From Bradyrhizobium nivariense (lineage in GTDB: Bacteria; Pseudomonadota; Alphaproteobacteria; Rhizobiales; Xanthobacteraceae): a stretch of DNA of 64,000 nucleotides. Shown one piece after another: positions 62,104 to 64,000 of this stretch. The number at the start of each line of letters is the position of its first letter. The first letter of the stretch is position 1. Location of the stretch: assembly GCF_029846715.1 (NCBI RefSeq), contig NZ_JARVWW010000011.1, forward strand, positions 174,447-238,446, read 5' to 3'. A program made the translations under genes and the position numbers. The notes below the pieces were generated by a model. The model saw nothing but the letters and a program-made list of their open reading frames with translations, was not told the DNA's origin and searched no databases.

Positions 62104-62802
62104 ATGGACACCGTGAACATGCTCAGCGGAGGCGCCGCCCAGGGCCTCGTTCGCGGCCTCGCCGACACGTTCAAGGCTCAGACCGGGTTTGCGATCGACG
62201 GCGAGTTCGGGGCGGTCGCCACAATGGCAGACAAGCTGCGCGCGGGAGCACCGGCCGATCTCGTCGTCCTGACGCAGGCGCTGCTCGCAAAACTTGCCGA
62301 GGAGAGGCTCGTCATCCCTGCCTCGATCGCGGATGTCGGCCGAGTCGAAACCGCACTGGCGGTTCGCAGCCGTGATCCCAGGGTGACCGTCAAGACCGAG
62401 GCGGAGTTGCGCGATGTGCTGCGGGCCGCAGATGCGATCTTCGTTCCCGATATCAAGGCCTCGACCGCCGGCAGGCATGTCGCCAAAGTCCTGGACCAGC
62501 TCGGCATCGGCTATGAGTTGGCATCGCGCCTCAGGATCTTTCCGGACGGTGCAACCGCGATGCGGGAGCTCGCGGCGTCTTCCGGGCAACGACCGATCGG
62601 ATGCACGCAGGCAACCGAGATCATCGCGACGGATGGAGTCGCGCTGTCCGGGCCGCTGCCGATCGGATACGAGCTCGTGACCATGTACACGGCCGGCGTC
62701 ACCATGCATGCCGCGCATCCCGGGGAAGCGCGCGCGCTGATCGCGCTGCTGGCCGGCGCAGATCAAAGAGAGCTGCGCCGGCGTGTCGGCTTTGCTGGCT
62801 AA
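62104..62802 (+). CDS. ModA-like substrate-binding protein without signal peptide
   Basis: ATG 62104 has GGGAGG about 9 bases upstream; the frame runs back to 61768, but that part reads through the molybdoenzyme start and is unlike the family. The 232-residue protein begins MDTVNMLSGGAAQGLVRGLAD and shows the two-lobe fold with GAVATMADKL, ASTAGRHVAKVL and RPIGCTQATEI, as in ModA-type molybdate or related oxyanion binding proteins. It lacks an export signal, so it may bind its ligand in the cytoplasm. The 3' end abuts a transposase remnant. Function uncertain. Confidence 0.72.
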   Translation: MDTVNMLSGGAAQGLVRGLADTFKAQTGFAIDGEFGAVATMADKLRAGAPADLVVLTQALLAKLAEERLVIPASIADVGRVETALAVRSRDPRVTVKTEAELRDVLRAADAIFVPDIKASTAGRHVAKVLDQLGIGYELASRLRIFPDGATAMRELAASSGQRPIGCTQATEIIATDGVALSGPLPIGYELVTMYTAGVTMHAAHPGEARALIALLAGADQRELRRRVGFAG

Positions 62803-63099
62803 TCGACGGCGCAAGCTTTCGGACTTCGTCGAGAAACCTTCAGCCCGGCGATATCGTGATCATGGATAATCTGAGCGGCCACAGAAGCAAGCTCGTGCGC
62901 CAGCGCATTCGATCCGCCGGCGCCAAATATAAAATACTCGCCCGATCTGAATCCGATCGGTTTGCCAAGCTCAAACATCTGCTCCGAAAGGCCGCCGCCC
63001 GAACCGTCGATACGGTCGGCTGCCGTTCGTGAAGTCCTGACCGCATTCACCCCTGAAGGATGCGCGAACTACCTCGAAAGTTGAGGCTATCGAACCTAA
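62803..63099 (+). pseudogene. Degenerate IS630-family transposase remnant
   Basis: Contains PGDIVIMDNLSGHRSKLVRQRIRSAGAKYKIL, matching the DDE domain of IS630-type transposases, but the expected SPDLNPIE region is shortened. A frameshift after RKAAARTVD moves the rest (AFTPEGCANYL) to another frame, and a stop TGA then interrupts before GYRT. No flanking inverted repeats were found. It starts right after the stop of the ModA-like gene. Inactive. Confidence 0.78.
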
Positions 63100-63316
63100 T
63101 GCCTGACGCTTTAAGCAGCATCATGACGTTTCAGGCGGCATGATGTGATTGTACGAAAACAGCCTAAGCTTTTGAATTGCGCAGCAGCACCAATCCTGCA
63201 CCGGGCTTTCGTTGCACTTGTGATTTTCTCGCAACAGGTTTTTGCCTGCGACGCGATATAGTCCGACACGTTTAGATATATTTCGACACGTTCTTTTTCA
63301 GCGAGAGTGGGTACTC

Positions 63317-64000
63317 ATGCAACTCCGTGCAATTTCGGCCAGCCACGCCTCCAAAACCGGCCAATTGCGCAAGAGGTTTCGCGCGCAAACCAGTTGGCTT
63401 GCGCTGCGATCCGTGGGTGTGGTCGCCATCGCAGGCTCGACTCTCCTCGTTGCCCCAGAGGCATGGGCAGCCTGTACGGTCGGAGCGATTGTCGTGCAAT
63501 GCAACGACACCTCCACCACCAACACGACCTCTCCGACCAATCCCCCCCTCGATCGGGATTATCAAGCTACATCCGGATCCCAGATCCAACTCACGATCGA
63601 CCCCGGCAGAACCGTAAGCGGATTCGGCCTCGCAATAACCAATAACGGCAGCGGCGGCGTCGCTGTCACCAACGGCGGCACGATCAGCGTCGATGTGGGC
63701 AATACGCCAACGGCCGGCGGTACGGCGGCGCTGACCGTCACAGCCGCGGGCGGGCCGATCAGCTACACGGGCGGCAGCATCATCAACAATGGTGTCGGCA
63801 ACGCGTTCGATGTGACGCAGAGCGGCAGCGGTTCGACCACTCTCAGCGTCGGCGGTGCGATCACAGCGAGTTCCGGCAACGGCATTTTCGTGCGCGACAC
63901 GGCGGCGGGCGGCAACATCAGCGTGACCGCCGGTGCGGTGACCGCGCTGACGGCGAACAAGAACGGGATCGACGTCATTACGTCGACGCTGACCGGCAAT
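63317..64000 (+). CDS. Autotransporter-like exported protein, N-terminal part (cut by window end)
   Basis: An open frame of 228 codons from ATG 63317 to the edge, with no stop. It starts with a long signal peptide (basic N-region, hydrophobic core VGVVAIAGSTLLVA, end near AWA), then a two-cysteine stretch (CTVGAIVVQC) and a Gly/Asn/Thr-rich parallel beta-helix with VTNGGTISVDV and GGAITASSGNGIFV repeats, as in autotransporter passengers. The beta-barrel would lie beyond the window. Upstream, 63100-63316 holds no gene. Confidence 0.8.
   Translation, partial: MQLRAISASHASKTGQLRKRFRAQTSWLALRSVGVVAIAGSTLLVAPEAWAACTVGAIVVQCNDTSTTNTTSPTNPPLDRDYQATSGSQIQLTIDPGRTVSGFGLAITNNGSGGVAVTNGGTISVDVGNTPTAGGTAALTVTAAGGPISYTGGSIINNGVGNAFDVTQSGSGSTTLSVGGAITASSGNGIFVRDTAAGGNISVTAGAVTALTANKNGIDVITSTLTGN

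Noticed and set aside
62803..63099. Intact insertion sequence
   Set aside because: Transposase is shortened, frameshifted and interrupted, and no terminal inverted repeats were found.

Overview
The window looks like chromosomal DNA of a high-GC alphaproteobacterium, most probably Bradyrhizobium or a close relative. This is inferred from strong GC bias with long antisense shadow frames, the mix of hydroxyacid/CoA catabolism genes, TctABC and crotonases, and short palindromic intergenic repeats; no rRNA or tRNA was seen to confirm it.

1-16.5 kb is a surface-glycan locus made of two converging operons. The plus-strand run carries the tail of a membrane flippase-like protein, a methyltransferase, a 2-oxoglutarate/Fe(II) oxygenase, two capsule/glycerophosphate-type transferases in tandem, a GT2 glycosyltransferase and a UDP-glucuronate decarboxylase (UDP-xylose synthase). 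The minus-strand run starts with a Wzx flippase and continues through an asparagine synthase, a CgeB-type glycosyltransferase, a left-handed beta-helix acyltransferase, a methyltransferase, an epimerase, a GT4 glycosyltransferase and an O-antigen ligase/polymerase. Together they could activate, assemble, decorate, flip and polymerise a modified polysaccharide.

16.7-32 kb is a type II secretion system. gspE-F-G-H-I-J-K-L-M form one tightly overlapping minus-strand operon. gspD (with a lipoprotein signal) and a prepilin peptidase run divergently. A GspC/GspN-like gene lies beyond gspM, separated from it by a large autotransporter gene on the opposite strand.

32-49 kb is an accessory region rich in exported or repeat proteins: a Sel1 protein, twin tandem beta-helix proteins with a recombination-like identity pattern, a serralysin-type metalloprotease with four unusual calcium-loop repeats, an M8-type metallopeptidase and a 1302-residue VCBS/RTX adhesin. 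Several short tandem repeats and two copies of a ~103-bp palindromic element lie here. A class III CoA-transferase and a complete TctABC tricarboxylate-type transporter are interspersed.

49.8-62.8 kb is catabolic. A GntR regulator sits between a minus-strand group (aminotransferase, MFS transporter, second aminotransferase, crotonase) and a plus-strand pair (GlcD-GlcF-like fused dehydrogenase and GlcG-like protein). A shared 14-nt motif occurs in both intergenic regions beside gntR, which suggests one hydroxyacid (perhaps glycolate/glyoxylate) regulon. A second crotonase, a molybdopterin oxidoreductase and a divergent ModA-like protein without a signal peptide follow. The right edge holds an IS630-type transposase remnant and the start of a second autotransporter-like gene cut by the window end.
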